Assembly: GCA_024679435.1 (NCBI GenBank)
Contig: JAIBDK010000078.1
Span: forward strand, 1-8,663
DNA length: 8,663 bases
Origin: Gammaproteobacteria bacterium
GTDB taxonomy: Bacteria > Pseudomonadota > Gammaproteobacteria > Arenicellales > Poriferihabitantaceae
Reading direction: 5' to 3'
Shown: positions 1 to 7,185 of the stretch, piece by piece
Position numbering within the stretch: position 1 is the stretch's first letter
Layout: each line of letters starts with the position of its first letter
Notes under the pieces: generated by a model
Seen by the model: the letters and a program-made list of their open reading frames with translations, nothing else
Database searches by the model: none
What the model was told of the DNA's origin: nothing
Made by a program: the position numbers and the translations under genes

Positions 1-17
1 AATCATTCGAAAACGGT

Positions 18-1400
18 ATGGTTCGGTTATTTTGTGTTCGTTGGAAGCTTTTAGTCTTGTGTTTGGGGGCAGTTCTCTGCCCGATATTTGCAACGGCCGC
101 CCCTTACGAAGAACCACCGACCATCTCGGCGGGTATGATTATTCCGGCTGAAAAAATTGTTGGTGATCGATATAAGGTCGTGGCCGACGTTGCCACCGAT
201 GGCTTTTTAACCCGAGCTATCATTGAATCAGATTTTGGACTATTGGAAGCGGTTGGTCCCGGCATGTTGAGCGTTCGATTGCACGAAGTTGAAGCGTTGG
301 CGAAGCTGGAAGAGTTGGAAAGTTCGGACGAGTTTCAAAAAGGTGCCCAGCAGTCGTTTGATGCCAAGTTGGATGCATTCAAACAACTTGCGGATAAACC
401 TGAAGAGACTGCGGACGGCATTGGAGAAGGTGTCAATCGTTTTTTTAAACGAGTAAAGAGATCAACCAAAACCGGGATTCAAAAAGCGAGTGATGTGCTT
501 AATGAGGAAACCCCGGGGGTAACTGAAGGTGGCGGGGGGGAGAAGCTGCCTGGCGCGAGTGCTCTATCTCAGATCGGGAGCGAAGATCAGGGTGGTGAAG
601 CTGAAAGCAAATATACCAAAGCCGCAAAAGCATCCGGTGATGTTGCGATAAATATTCTCGGCTTTGATGATTCAAGAAGAAAGCTGGCAAAACGTCTTGG
701 TGTTGACCCTTACACGACCAATGCGGTGCTTGCTCAGAAGCTTGACGAAGTGACCCGGTCTATTTTTGCGGGAGAATTTGCCGTTGACGTTGCCACTTCC
801 CTTATTCCGGGTTCAATCATCATTTCCGCATCGAGTCTGGCAACAAACTGGGTGTGGGATACGCCGCCGGGTGACTTGCGTGTCGCTATTGAAAACAAGC
901 TTTTGACAATGCGGTTTACCCAGGACGAAATCGACCGACTGCTCCGGCATCGCTGGTATCCGCTATCTTTTCAGGCGGAACTAACCCGTGCTCTTGAATC
1001 CATGCAGGATGTGTCTGGGCGCACCGATATTATGCCTTTGGCATTGTCCGTGACCGGCTACGATCAAGCCCGTTTTGTGGTCTATACGCTGCGGATGTTG
1101 GGTCGCTATCACCATACGGTTGAGTCTCTTGATTCCATCCGTGTTTCTGGCACCATAACAGGATATGACAACAACCAGAATATGATCGTTGCTGCGCCAG
1201 TAGATCATGTCAGCTGGACCGCAGATTTAGATAAATTTTCAGGTAGATCCGAGTTTGAGGAGGAGAACCTTGCAGGTGAAAAGCAAATATTTATTGCCGG
1301 TGTGTTCACTGAGCTTGCGCACCAGGCGTTGACCGAAAGAGGATGGAAATTATTCGAGAACAGTGAATTACTTGAACTTAACGACGTGACGGCAGAATAA
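18..1400 (+). CDS. Exported protein of unknown function (460 aa)
   Basis: I do not recognise this protein and assign no function. Residues 1-28 look like a Sec signal peptide: basic residues at R3, R8 and K10, a hydrophobic core at about 11-24, and an ATAA stretch suited to signal peptidase I near residues 25-28. No lipobox is present, because the residue before C21 is leucine. The mature part should therefore be periplasmic or secreted. Residues 86-160 are highly charged and probably helical, including a basic patch RFFKRVKRSTK at 141-151. Residues 163-195 are a Gly/Glu/Ser-rich linker. A more conserved-looking block follows (GFDDSRRKLAKRLGVDPYT at 215-233), then a mildly hydrophobic segment at 254-276 that could be a buried or membrane-associating helix. 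The C-terminal half (about 285-450) looks globular. The ATG at 18 is the only start that keeps the whole signal peptide; no Shine-Dalgarno is evident, but only 17 bases precede it. It is convergent with tpm, with six bases between stops. Any promoter lies outside the window. Confidence 0.85.
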   Translation: MVRLFCVRWKLLVLCLGAVLCPIFATAAPYEEPPTISAGMIIPAEKIVGDRYKVVADVATDGFLTRAIIESDFGLLEAVGPGMLSVRLHEVEALAKLEELESSDEFQKGAQQSFDAKLDAFKQLADKPEETADGIGEGVNRFFKRVKRSTKTGIQKASDVLNEETPGVTEGGGGEKLPGASALSQIGSEDQGGEAESKYTKAAKASGDVAINILGFDDSRRKLAKRLGVDPYTTNAVLAQKLDEVTRSIFAGEFAVDVATSLIPGSIIISASSLATNWVWDTPPGDLRVAIENKLLTMRFTQDEIDRLLRHRWYPLSFQAELTRALESMQDVSGRTDIMPLALSVTGYDQARFVVYTLRMLGRYHHTVESLDSIRVSGTITGYDNNQNMIVAAPVDHVSWTADLDKFSGRSEFEEENLAGEKQIFIAGVFTELAHQALTERGWKLFENSELLELNDVTAE

Positions 1401-1406
1401 GTGGGG

Positions 1407-2090
1407 TTAGGCAGGTTTGCGTTTCATAACATAGACCTTTTCTGTTAGCGCATCCAGGCCACGATCGCTGAGATTTCCGACGGTGTCAGGGCCCGAAAAA
1501 CAGCCAATGCGCTGAACGGAAAAATTTTCTTCAAATAGGTTACGCACTGCTTCTTCGTCCACCGAAAAGGGTGGGCCTTTCATTTTTGATTCGTCATAGT
1601 TCATACTGATTAATAATATCTGACATCCGGGATTCAATAGCATCGATAAATGTTGTGCATAACGTTCGCGCATTGCCGGTGACAGGGCAATAAGCGATGC
1701 TCGGTCGTAGACGGCGATGACGTTTGCAAGATCGAGTGAGTTCAGGTCAAAAAAGTCTCCTTGCCATAATTCAATTCTTTTTCCCTTGAAGACTTTGAAT
1801 GATGAATGGTTAAGTTCTTCAAACTCTATTTGATTGTCGATAAAATACTTTTCACAGGCAATCTCACTGAACTCCACGCCAAACACGTTAAATCCATTGT
1901 CTGTGAGCCAGTGCATGTCAATGGTGCTGCCGCACAAGGGGACAAAAACGATATCTCCATTCAGTTCGGGGTTTGCCTTAAGTTCCTGAGCGATGACCTT
2001 CCAGTATTTTTTCAGCCTGGAATTAACTTTTTCCTGATGAAAGCCGGGTTTGTCGGCTTGCCATTTTTCGAGCCAGAATTCTCGTTCCAT
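1407..2090 (-). CDS. tpm: Thiopurine S-methyltransferase (bacterial Tpm)
   Basis: This is a cytoplasmic SAM-dependent methyltransferase of the TPMT family, 227 residues, close to the usual 210-230 for bacterial members. It begins with the typical EFWLEKWQADKPGFHQ (4-19), which in this family contributes to closing the active site. The SAM-binding motif I region is VPLCGSTIDMHWL (50-62), followed by GVEFSE (71-76). Further family motifs are QGDFFDL (110-116), YDRASLIAL (128-136) and GPPFSVDEEAVRNLF (172-186). Bacterial homologues methylate thiopurines, and some methylate selenium or tellurium oxyanions and contribute to tellurite resistance; the natural substrate here is inferred only. The ATG at 2090 matches the family N-terminus, although no Shine-Dalgarno precedes it. 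It lies 60 bases downstream of the DMT permease on the same strand, so co-transcription is plausible. Confidence 0.93.
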   Translation of the reverse strand: MEREFWLEKWQADKPGFHQEKVNSRLKKYWKVIAQELKANPELNGDIVFVPLCGSTIDMHWLTDNGFNVFGVEFSEIACEKYFIDNQIEFEELNHSSFKVFKGKRIELWQGDFFDLNSLDLANVIAVYDRASLIALSPAMRERYAQHLSMLLNPGCQILLISMNYDESKMKGPPFSVDEEAVRNLFEENFSVQRIGCFSGPDTVGNLSDRGLDALTEKVYVMKRKPA

Positions 2091-2150
2091 GTCGGATTTA
2101 CCGATGGGTGACGTAATATGGGTAATGATACGGCGGGTTGCGCATGTCTT

Positions 2151-3038
2151 TCAAGAATCTGCGGACGGTTTCGTTTTCTGTTCGCGATGCAGAATATAGA
2201 GCCCGCTGGCGATGATCAGGGCGGCTCCTGCAAATACCCAGTAATCTGGCAGTTCGTCAAACAAGACATAGCTAAATCCTGTTGCCCAGATTAGCGTGGT
2301 ATACGAAAACGGTGATACAACCGAAACCGGTGCAATACGCAGGGAACGGATAAGGCAAAAATGTCCCAGACAGCCCATCAAACCCATTAGTAAGAACAAT
2401 GGCCAATGCGTGAGTTCGGGCCATTGCCATTGAAAAGGTACGATCGTGGACATCACAATGGAACCAATCAGACCCGTGTACAGCAGAGATGTAAGCGGAT
2501 CGTCGTAAACCCGCACCTGTCGAGTGTATATCTGGTAAAAGGCGTGCGTAAAAGTTGCCACAACCAGAATCAGCATTGCGATATCCAGTTCAATCATGCC
2601 CGGTCGTACGATAATCATCGCACCGATAAAACCAATAATGACACCAATCCAGCGACGCATTCCAACCCGCTCCCCCAATACTGGAATGGACAAAATCGTC
2701 ACAACAATAGGCGTTAGAAACATAATGGTAGTCGCCGTCGTTAAATCTACGGTTCGAATGCCGAGAAAAAACAACCCGTTGGTGGCCAGCATCAGAAACG
2801 ATCGCGCAATTTGCAGTCCGGGCTTTTTGCTGGTTATCTTTTGTTTTATACCTGACTTCATGCATAGTAATACCGTCAGCACCAGAATCATGTGGAAGAA
2901 GAATCGACCCCAGATAACCTGAACGGTGGGGTAAAACTGCATCAGATATTTGGCGGTCGCATCCAGCGTAACAAAGAAAAACATAGTCAGCAGCATCAAG
3001 CCGATTCCGGCGGGGATGTTATCGTTTTGCGGGTTCAT
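2151..3038 (-). CDS. DMT-superfamily (EamA) inner-membrane transporter
   Basis: A 295-residue, highly hydrophobic protein with about ten predicted membrane helices arranged as two EamA repeats, the classic drug/metabolite transporter architecture. The first repeat ends with IPVLGERVGMRRWIGV (118-133) and an IIVRPG turn (142-147). The second ends with the equivalent segment at 242-286, where LFDELPDYWVFAG (259-271) occupies the place of the GERV motif. RxxFFxH-like residues near 45-49 and the IARSFLMLATNGLFF stretch (78-92) fit the subfamily with an aromatic-rich second and third helix. Relatives export or import amino acids, nucleobases, vitamins or SAM, so substrate cannot be assigned; a link to riboflavin (RibN-like) transport is possible but unproven. 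The ATG at 3038 gives a short polar N-terminus before helix 1; internal ATGs at residues 15 and 19 are less likely starts. The neighbour tpm may be co-transcribed. Confidence 0.9.
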   Translation of the reverse strand: MNPQNDNIPAGIGLMLLTMFFFVTLDATAKYLMQFYPTVQVIWGRFFFHMILVLTVLLCMKSGIKQKITSKKPGLQIARSFLMLATNGLFFLGIRTVDLTTATTIMFLTPIVVTILSIPVLGERVGMRRWIGVIIGFIGAMIIVRPGMIELDIAMLILVVATFTHAFYQIYTRQVRVYDDPLTSLLYTGLIGSIVMSTIVPFQWQWPELTHWPLFLLMGLMGCLGHFCLIRSLRIAPVSVVSPFSYTTLIWATGFSYVLFDELPDYWVFAGAALIIASGLYILHREQKTKPSADS

Positions 3039-3332
3039 GAATTATAGAACGGTGTCCTGAGGAGAATGGCCTTAACGCCGGAGCTACCTTTTCTGAAGAA
3101 TGCCGGCACACAACGGTTTTGCCCGTTCGGTAGGCGGAGGTTATAGCAAAACCCTGTAAAATACTCCAAAGCGCAATTGTAATCGGTGCGGAGACAGATT
3201 TACAGTTCGTTAGATTTAGGTGGCGGTTTTGTTGCCAAATATGGGGGCAGAAATTCTAGTCAGAATAACGTTGAAAACATAACGACCACTGCTTTTCCCG
3301 ACCGGCCTGGCCAATGCTGTTTATCGCAAATT
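3039..3332. other. 294-bp intergenic region without a visible gene
   Basis: This is the only long non-coding gap. It lies upstream of the DMT gene and downstream of the ybbP-type permease, both on the minus strand. I see a candidate promoter for the DMT gene (3140-3169), a short inverted repeat (AACGG at 3112-3116 with CCGTT at 3123-3127, six-base loop) in its presumed leader, and a TATAAT hexamer (minus strand, 3041-3046) directly before the DMT ATG. I found no GC-rich hairpin followed by a T-tract that would end the permease transcript, no tRNA, and no persuasive small ORF. Confidence 0.6.
3140..3169 (-). promoter_or_regulatory. Candidate sigma70 promoter (extended -10) for the DMT gene
   Basis: On the minus strand a TATAAC hexamer (3140-3145) is preceded by TGC (3146-3148), giving an extended -10 element. 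A TTGGAG -35-like hexamer (3164-3169) sits 18 bases upstream. Transcription would start near 3133 and leave a leader of about 95 bases before the DMT start. It is the best promoter-like match I could find in this gap by eye, but short motifs of this kind also arise by chance. Confidence 0.35.
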
Positions 3333-5807
3333 TTATTTAACGAATCCCGGTGATAACAGTTTAACAGGCAATTCATTCAGTAGATTACGAATGCTTAAAA
3401 ACCCGGTTACCGAAACGATGAGGGTGCCGCAAAATATATAAAGCGCCAGTGCACCCCAGGGAATGTTAAACGACAGTTCAAACAGGTTTCTGGCCAGAAG
3501 CCAGCTACTGAGCATTGCAAGAATGCATGCAACACTGCCTGCGATGAAGCCAGTTAATGCGAACTCTGTGAAAATCGAATTTTTAATAAATTTGCGACTG
3601 GCACCCATGGATTTTAGCAATGCTATTTCGCGTTGTCGAGATGGTTTCTGTGCTTGAATCATTCCTATAAAAACGAGCAGTGCAGAAGCGAAGGTGAAAA
3701 GAAAAACCACGCTGATGGCGCCGCTGCCCTGATTCGCCAGTTTACGGAAACGTTCCAGCAGCATGCCAAGATCAATGGCGGTAACGTTGGGGAATTGTCT
3801 GTTGATGTCGTACACCAGGTCACCGCGCTCCTGCGGCACATAGACGCCTGAGATGTAGTTTCTCGCAGCATCACCGAGGACTCCCGGTGATGCAATGATG
3901 TAAAAGTTGGGCTGCATGTTGTCCCACTTAACTTCCCGAATACTGGTTACAGGAGCGGTAAAAAAGATGCCGGCTACATCGAGGGTCAAACTATCCCCTG
4001 CGCTGACTTCAAGAACCTGGGCTGTTTCACGTTCAATGGAAAGTCCGGGTTCGTCTGAACTGAACCATTCGCCACTGATAACCGTATTGTCCGCGGGCAG
4101 GTCGGACAATTCGGTGAAGTTAAATTCGTGGTTGATACGATGACGGGATTCTGCCGATTTAAAATCGAGGCTGGCAACGTCGCGGTCGTTTATTTTAGCT
4201 ATTCTGCCGCGGATCACCGCATACATATCCGCTTTAGTAACTCCGCTTTTCACCAGCATATCCTTCAACGGTTCGGTATTTGATTCCTTGATGTTGATCA
4301 AAAACAGATTGGGTGCCGTGTCGGGGACGCTTTTTTCCCAGGCTTCAAACACTTCTCCCCGTATCAAGCCCAGCAAAATCAGTGAAAACATGATAGCCGC
4401 AAACGTGCTGGCAATCCAGGCGCTTCTGCTGCCGTTCGAACATATTGCCTTAACGGCGAGATACCAGGCGCTGGATTTAGGTGCGATATATCTGTTTGCC
4501 AGAACAATCAGAACACGTATACAGGACCACAGTAAAACGGTCGCGACGACCAAACCGGCAAGCACCGACAATGCCAGCGTTAAATCACGGGCCAGGAAAA
4601 CCGTTAGCAGAATCAAAAACACAAGAATGCTGTAGATGGCCAGGCGGTTTTTGCGTATTTCGTCTGTTTGGCCGGATCTCAACAACGAAATGGCGGGTAT
4701 CTGTTTCACCGAGATCATGATCGGCAGCATTACCGCGACAAGTGATAACAGGCAGATTATCACCGCGATCATTCCGGGCATCCACGATGCCGGTGGGAGT
4801 GCGATGCCGGTTGCGTCTTCAACCAGTTTCCCGGCAACAGCCTGCAAGCCGAAACCCGTTAGAACCCCTATCAGTGCAGCAGGTAATGCAGCGCCGAGAT
4901 AGGATCGAGCCAGTCTTTTAAGGGTTTGTCGGTGTTGTTGGCCGAGACATCTTAAAATGGCAACTTCGTTGGCTTGTTTCCCCCACAGTCCCTGAGCGGC
5001 GAGGGCCATCGCCACGACGGCCAGCACCACTGAAAGCAGGATTGCCAGACGAATGAACGATACGATTCGGCCAACGGTGTTACGAACCTGTTGTTGACGC
5101 GTATCCGCAATGCGCCAGGACTCGTATTCTTTCAGTTTTGGTTTTATAGCTGCTTCAAAGCGAGACAAGGCGTCGCGGTCTCCGGCCACCATCAGTCGAA
5201 AGCGAGCCCGACTGGCGGGGTTGATCAGGCCCGTTTCGCCCAGATCCTCCAGATTCATCAAAATTCTGGGCGCCAGACGGAGCATTCCTGCACCCCCTTC
5301 GGGTTCAAGCAGAATCTCATGCTGATATTTAAAAACCGAATCGCCCAGTTGGACGCTGGAATTGAATTTCAGTCCGAGGCTCTTGCTCAGTTGGCTGGCC
5401 GCCCACACGGATCCCACCGGCGGGGCCGATCGGGTTTTCTGACCTTCAGGTAGATTACCCTGTCCTTTTAAGACAATTTCACCTCGTAATGGATAGTTGG
5501 AGGATACGGCCCTGACTCCCGCAAGACGACTTCCCCGATCGTTAATAATCATGCTCATGAAATTCACTGAACGAGCAACTTCAAGCCCTAATTCCTCTGC
5601 CTTGAGGCCATAGCTGTCATCCAGTGGCCGGGTTGATGAGATCTGGGCATCCGCTCCCAGCATTGCACTGGTTCGGTTAACCATCTCTCGTTCCATTCGG
5701 TCACCGAAAATGCCCACTGCTCCAAGTGCAATACCGGCCAGTAGGATGCTGGCGAACAGCAGTCTAAACTCAGACTGACGGAGCTGACGTTTGAATTGTC
5801 CGGACAT
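3333..5807 (-). CDS. ybbP: YbbP-type FtsX-like ABC transporter permease
   Basis: An 824-residue inner-membrane protein with the architecture of E. coli YbbP (about 800 residues). Helix 1 is at about 15-34, followed by a large periplasmic domain (about 36-245) that carries the subfamily's recognisable segments DRMEREMVNR (36-45) and LRLAPRILMNLEDL (176-189). A first FtsX-like block follows (helices near 251-273, 303-325, 343-366) with the cytoplasmic stretch NEVAILRCLG (280-289). More helices lie near 388-406, 408-435 and 463-482, then a second periplasmic domain (about 485-690) and a C-terminal FtsX block (helices near 693-718, 748-772, 785-805) with REIALLKSMGAS (726-737), the coupling segment that contacts the ATPase. 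Ten helices in total are estimated. It should partner the ATPase encoded five bases upstream. The family is related to MacB, LolCE and FtsX, which transmit ATP-driven movement to periplasmic domains. Physiological substrate is not settled by the sequence. Confidence 0.92.
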   Translation of the reverse strand: MSGQFKRQLRQSEFRLLFASILLAGIALGAVGIFGDRMEREMVNRTSAMLGADAQISSTRPLDDSYGLKAEELGLEVARSVNFMSMIINDRGSRLAGVRAVSSNYPLRGEIVLKGQGNLPEGQKTRSAPPVGSVWAASQLSKSLGLKFNSSVQLGDSVFKYQHEILLEPEGGAGMLRLAPRILMNLEDLGETGLINPASRARFRLMVAGDRDALSRFEAAIKPKLKEYESWRIADTRQQQVRNTVGRIVSFIRLAILLSVVLAVVAMALAAQGLWGKQANEVAILRCLGQQHRQTLKRLARSYLGAALPAALIGVLTGFGLQAVAGKLVEDATGIALPPASWMPGMIAVIICLLSLVAVMLPIMISVKQIPAISLLRSGQTDEIRKNRLAIYSILVFLILLTVFLARDLTLALSVLAGLVVATVLLWSCIRVLIVLANRYIAPKSSAWYLAVKAICSNGSRSAWIASTFAAIMFSLILLGLIRGEVFEAWEKSVPDTAPNLFLINIKESNTEPLKDMLVKSGVTKADMYAVIRGRIAKINDRDVASLDFKSAESRHRINHEFNFTELSDLPADNTVISGEWFSSDEPGLSIERETAQVLEVSAGDSLTLDVAGIFFTAPVTSIREVKWDNMQPNFYIIASPGVLGDAARNYISGVYVPQERGDLVYDINRQFPNVTAIDLGMLLERFRKLANQGSGAISVVFLFTFASALLVFIGMIQAQKPSRQREIALLKSMGASRKFIKNSIFTEFALTGFIAGSVACILAMLSSWLLARNLFELSFNIPWGALALYIFCGTLIVSVTGFLSIRNLLNELPVKLLSPGFVK

Positions 5808-5812
5808 CAGAG

Positions 5813-6505
5813 CTAGACCAGGCGCCCTGCTTCAATAACATGATGCTGATCGCATCTCTTTGCTAATGCTTTGTCGTGCGTGACTACCACTAGCGCTGAA
5901 TGGAAGTCCTTGCACAGTGAAAACATCATCTCCTCAATTTGAGCACTGGTTGCGTAGTCGAGGTTGCCAGTCGGTTCATCCGCAAACAGAATGGCGGGTT
6001 TTGTCACGATGGCTCGGGCCAAAGCAACCCGTTGTTGCTCGCCGCCGCTCATTTGGGACGGCAAGTGTCGGGAGCGGGCGGCCAGACCCACGTGTTCCAG
6101 TGCCGCCAGGCTGCGCTCCCGGATTTGGTTGCTGTTCGGGACGACTTCAAGGGCCAGTGATACGTTTTCAAGTGCGGTCAGGTTGGGTAGCAGGTGAAAG
6201 GACTGGAACACAAAACCGACCTTGCCGCAGCGGAGCTGTGCGCGTTGGTCTTCGTTCATGTCGTTGATTGTTTGGCCAAGTAAACTCACCGTGCCGCTGG
6301 AGGGTAAATCCAGCCCGGCGAGAATCCCCAGTAAGGTTGTTTTTCCGGAACCGGAGATACCGGAAATAGAAGCAGAGGTGCCGCCATAGATAGTCAGGGA
6401 AACATCGTTCAAAATATTGATGGTTTCCGGCCCCATGGTTACCGATTTGTTTATGCGGATGGTTTGTGCAATAACGTGCTCTGGAGGAATGTTTACTTTG
6501 TCCAT
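5813..6505 (-). CDS. ybbA: YbbA-type ABC transporter ATP-binding protein
   Basis: A 230-residue ATPase of the LolD/MacB/YbbA type (family usually 220-235). Using the ATG at 6505, the Walker A motif GISGSGKT is at 49-56, the Q-loop glutamine is Q101 in VGFVFQSF, the signature MSGGEQQRV is at 152-160, Walker B ILFADEP is at 172-178 with D176 and E177, and the switch histidine is H210 in VVTHD. All catalytic elements are intact. The reading frame stays open upstream to an ATG at 6565, but that would overlap the tesA coding region and add 20 residues that the family lacks; with the 6505 start the segment IAQTIRINKSVTMG aligns with the normal YbbA N-terminus. The stop is five bases before the permease start, so the two genes form one operon. 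It is divergent from tesA, with 33 bases between the starts. Confidence 0.93.
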   Translation of the reverse strand: MDKVNIPPEHVIAQTIRINKSVTMGPETINILNDVSLTIYGGTSASISGISGSGKTTLLGILAGLDLPSSGTVSLLGQTINDMNEDQRAQLRCGKVGFVFQSFHLLPNLTALENVSLALEVVPNSNQIRERSLAALEHVGLAARSRHLPSQMSGGEQQRVALARAIVTKPAILFADEPTGNLDYATSAQIEEMMFSLCKDFHSALVVVTHDKALAKRCDQHHVIEAGRLV

Positions 6506-6538
6506 GATTTTTCTGTGTGAACTGCGTAAGATATATCG

Positions 6539-7174
6539 ATGATTAGAAAAAATGTAACCAGACATTTAACCAAATTCAGTTTGCTGGTGCTGGCTACCCT
6601 ATTGGTAGCGGCTCCCGGTCAGGCACAATCCTATACGATTCTGGTTTGGGGTGACAGTTTGAGCTCGGCTTACCGAATTCCCGTTGATCAGGGCTGGGTC
6701 GCTCTGCTGGGTGAGCGCGTATCCGACCGCAACATCAAGGTAGTGAATGGCAGTATCCCTGGTGAAATAACCTATGGTGGCGTTGAACGGATATCTCAAG
6801 CCCTTGCGTCGAATAACCCTGATTTGCTGGTTCTTGCGCTGGGGTCTAATGATGGTTTGCAGGGGCTGGATGTTGGGCAAATGCGAGATAATTTGACAAG
6901 TATGATACAGACAGCCCGAAATGCTGATACAGAGGTGTTGCTGCTTGGTATGATGATTCCGCCGAACTATGGCAAGCAATATGCAAATAGTTTTCATAAT
7001 GTTTATCTAGAGCTGGCAGAAACCTATAAAATCGAGCTGGTTCCTTTTTTTCTTGAACCGGTTGCCCTTGATTTCGATTTAATACAGCCCGATGGCTATC
7101 ATCCAAAAGCGATTGCACAGCCTTTGTTGCTCGATCATGTCTGGCCGGCGTTAAACGCAATGATTCCAAAGTAA
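6539..7174 (+). CDS. tesA: TesA-type periplasmic SGNH esterase/lysophospholipase
   Basis: A 211-residue GDSL-family (SGNH) hydrolase similar to E. coli TesA (208 residues), a multifunctional acyl-CoA thioesterase, arylesterase and lysophospholipase L1. A Sec signal peptide (about 1-29: K4 and R8, hydrophobic core 13-25, then PGQA) directs it to the periplasm. Block I is WGDSLSSAY (37-45) with nucleophile S40. Block II is NGSIPGEIT (70-78). Block III is LGSNDGLQG (101-109) with N104. Block V is DGYHPKAIAQP (185-195) with catalytic D185 and H188. The GGND of E. coli TesA is GSND here, and the usual DxIH is DGYH; neither removes a catalytic residue. Divergent ybbA-ybbP suggests that TesA acts on molecules presented by that transporter, a partnership also implied by the same arrangement in E. 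coli. RmuC follows after 11 bases, probably on the same transcript. No clear Shine-Dalgarno is present. Confidence 0.94.
   Translation: MIRKNVTRHLTKFSLLVLATLLVAAPGQAQSYTILVWGDSLSSAYRIPVDQGWVALLGERVSDRNIKVVNGSIPGEITYGGVERISQALASNNPDLLVLALGSNDGLQGLDVGQMRDNLTSMIQTARNADTEVLLLGMMIPPNYGKQYANSFHNVYLELAETYKIELVPFFLEPVALDFDLIQPDGYHPKAIAQPLLLDHVWPALNAMIPK
6542..6569 (-). promoter_or_regulatory. Weak candidate promoter for ybbA-ybbP inside tesA
   Basis: On the minus strand TCTAAT (6542-6547) matches the -10 consensus at five of six positions, and TTAAAT (6564-6569) is a three-of-six -35 at 16-base spacing. The predicted start, near 6535, gives a leader of about 30 bases before the ybbA ATG. The element lies within the first codons of tesA. 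It is a by-eye match only; the position is attractive because the operon promoter must lie here or further inside tesA. Confidence 0.25.
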
Positions 7175-7185
7175 ATTGACCCGCC

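Noticed and set aside
18..101. Lipoprotein signal in the unknown exported protein around C16 or C21
   Set aside because: The residue before each cysteine is leucine, not the Gly, Ala or Ser required by lipoprotein signal peptidase.
1806..2111. 101-codon plus-strand open frame opposite tpm
   Set aside because: It is antisense to tpm, which carries all family motifs; no start context or domain supports it.
3265..3284. Direct repeat ATAACG spaced 14 bases apart in the intergenic gap
   Set aside because: Two six-base copies are within chance expectation, and there is no third copy or other operator-like symmetry.
3304..3312. GGCC-T-GGCC inverted repeat just after the permease stop, as a terminator
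   Set aside because: The centre is a single base, too short for a hairpin loop, and no T-tract follows on the minus strand.
4288..4902. Several plus-strand open frames opposite the ybbP-type permease
   Set aside because: They overlap each other in different frames and lie opposite a continuous permease reading frame with intact family motifs.
5917..6267. 116-codon plus-strand open frame opposite ybbA
   Set aside because: It is a shadow of the ATPase gene, rich in Arg, Gly and Pro from antisense reading of conserved motifs.
6530..6537. GATATATC palindrome between ybbA and tesA as an operator
   Set aside because: An eight-base AT-rich palindrome is common by chance, and no second copy is seen nearby.
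6506..6565. Upstream in-frame ATG that would lengthen the ybbA product by 20 residues
   Set aside because: It would overlap the first codons of tesA, the added residues do not match the family, and the ATG at 6505 gives the normal YbbA length.
6599..6997. 132-codon open frame on the minus strand within tesA
   Set aside because: It is a shadow of tesA, which has a complete set of catalytic motifs on the plus strand.
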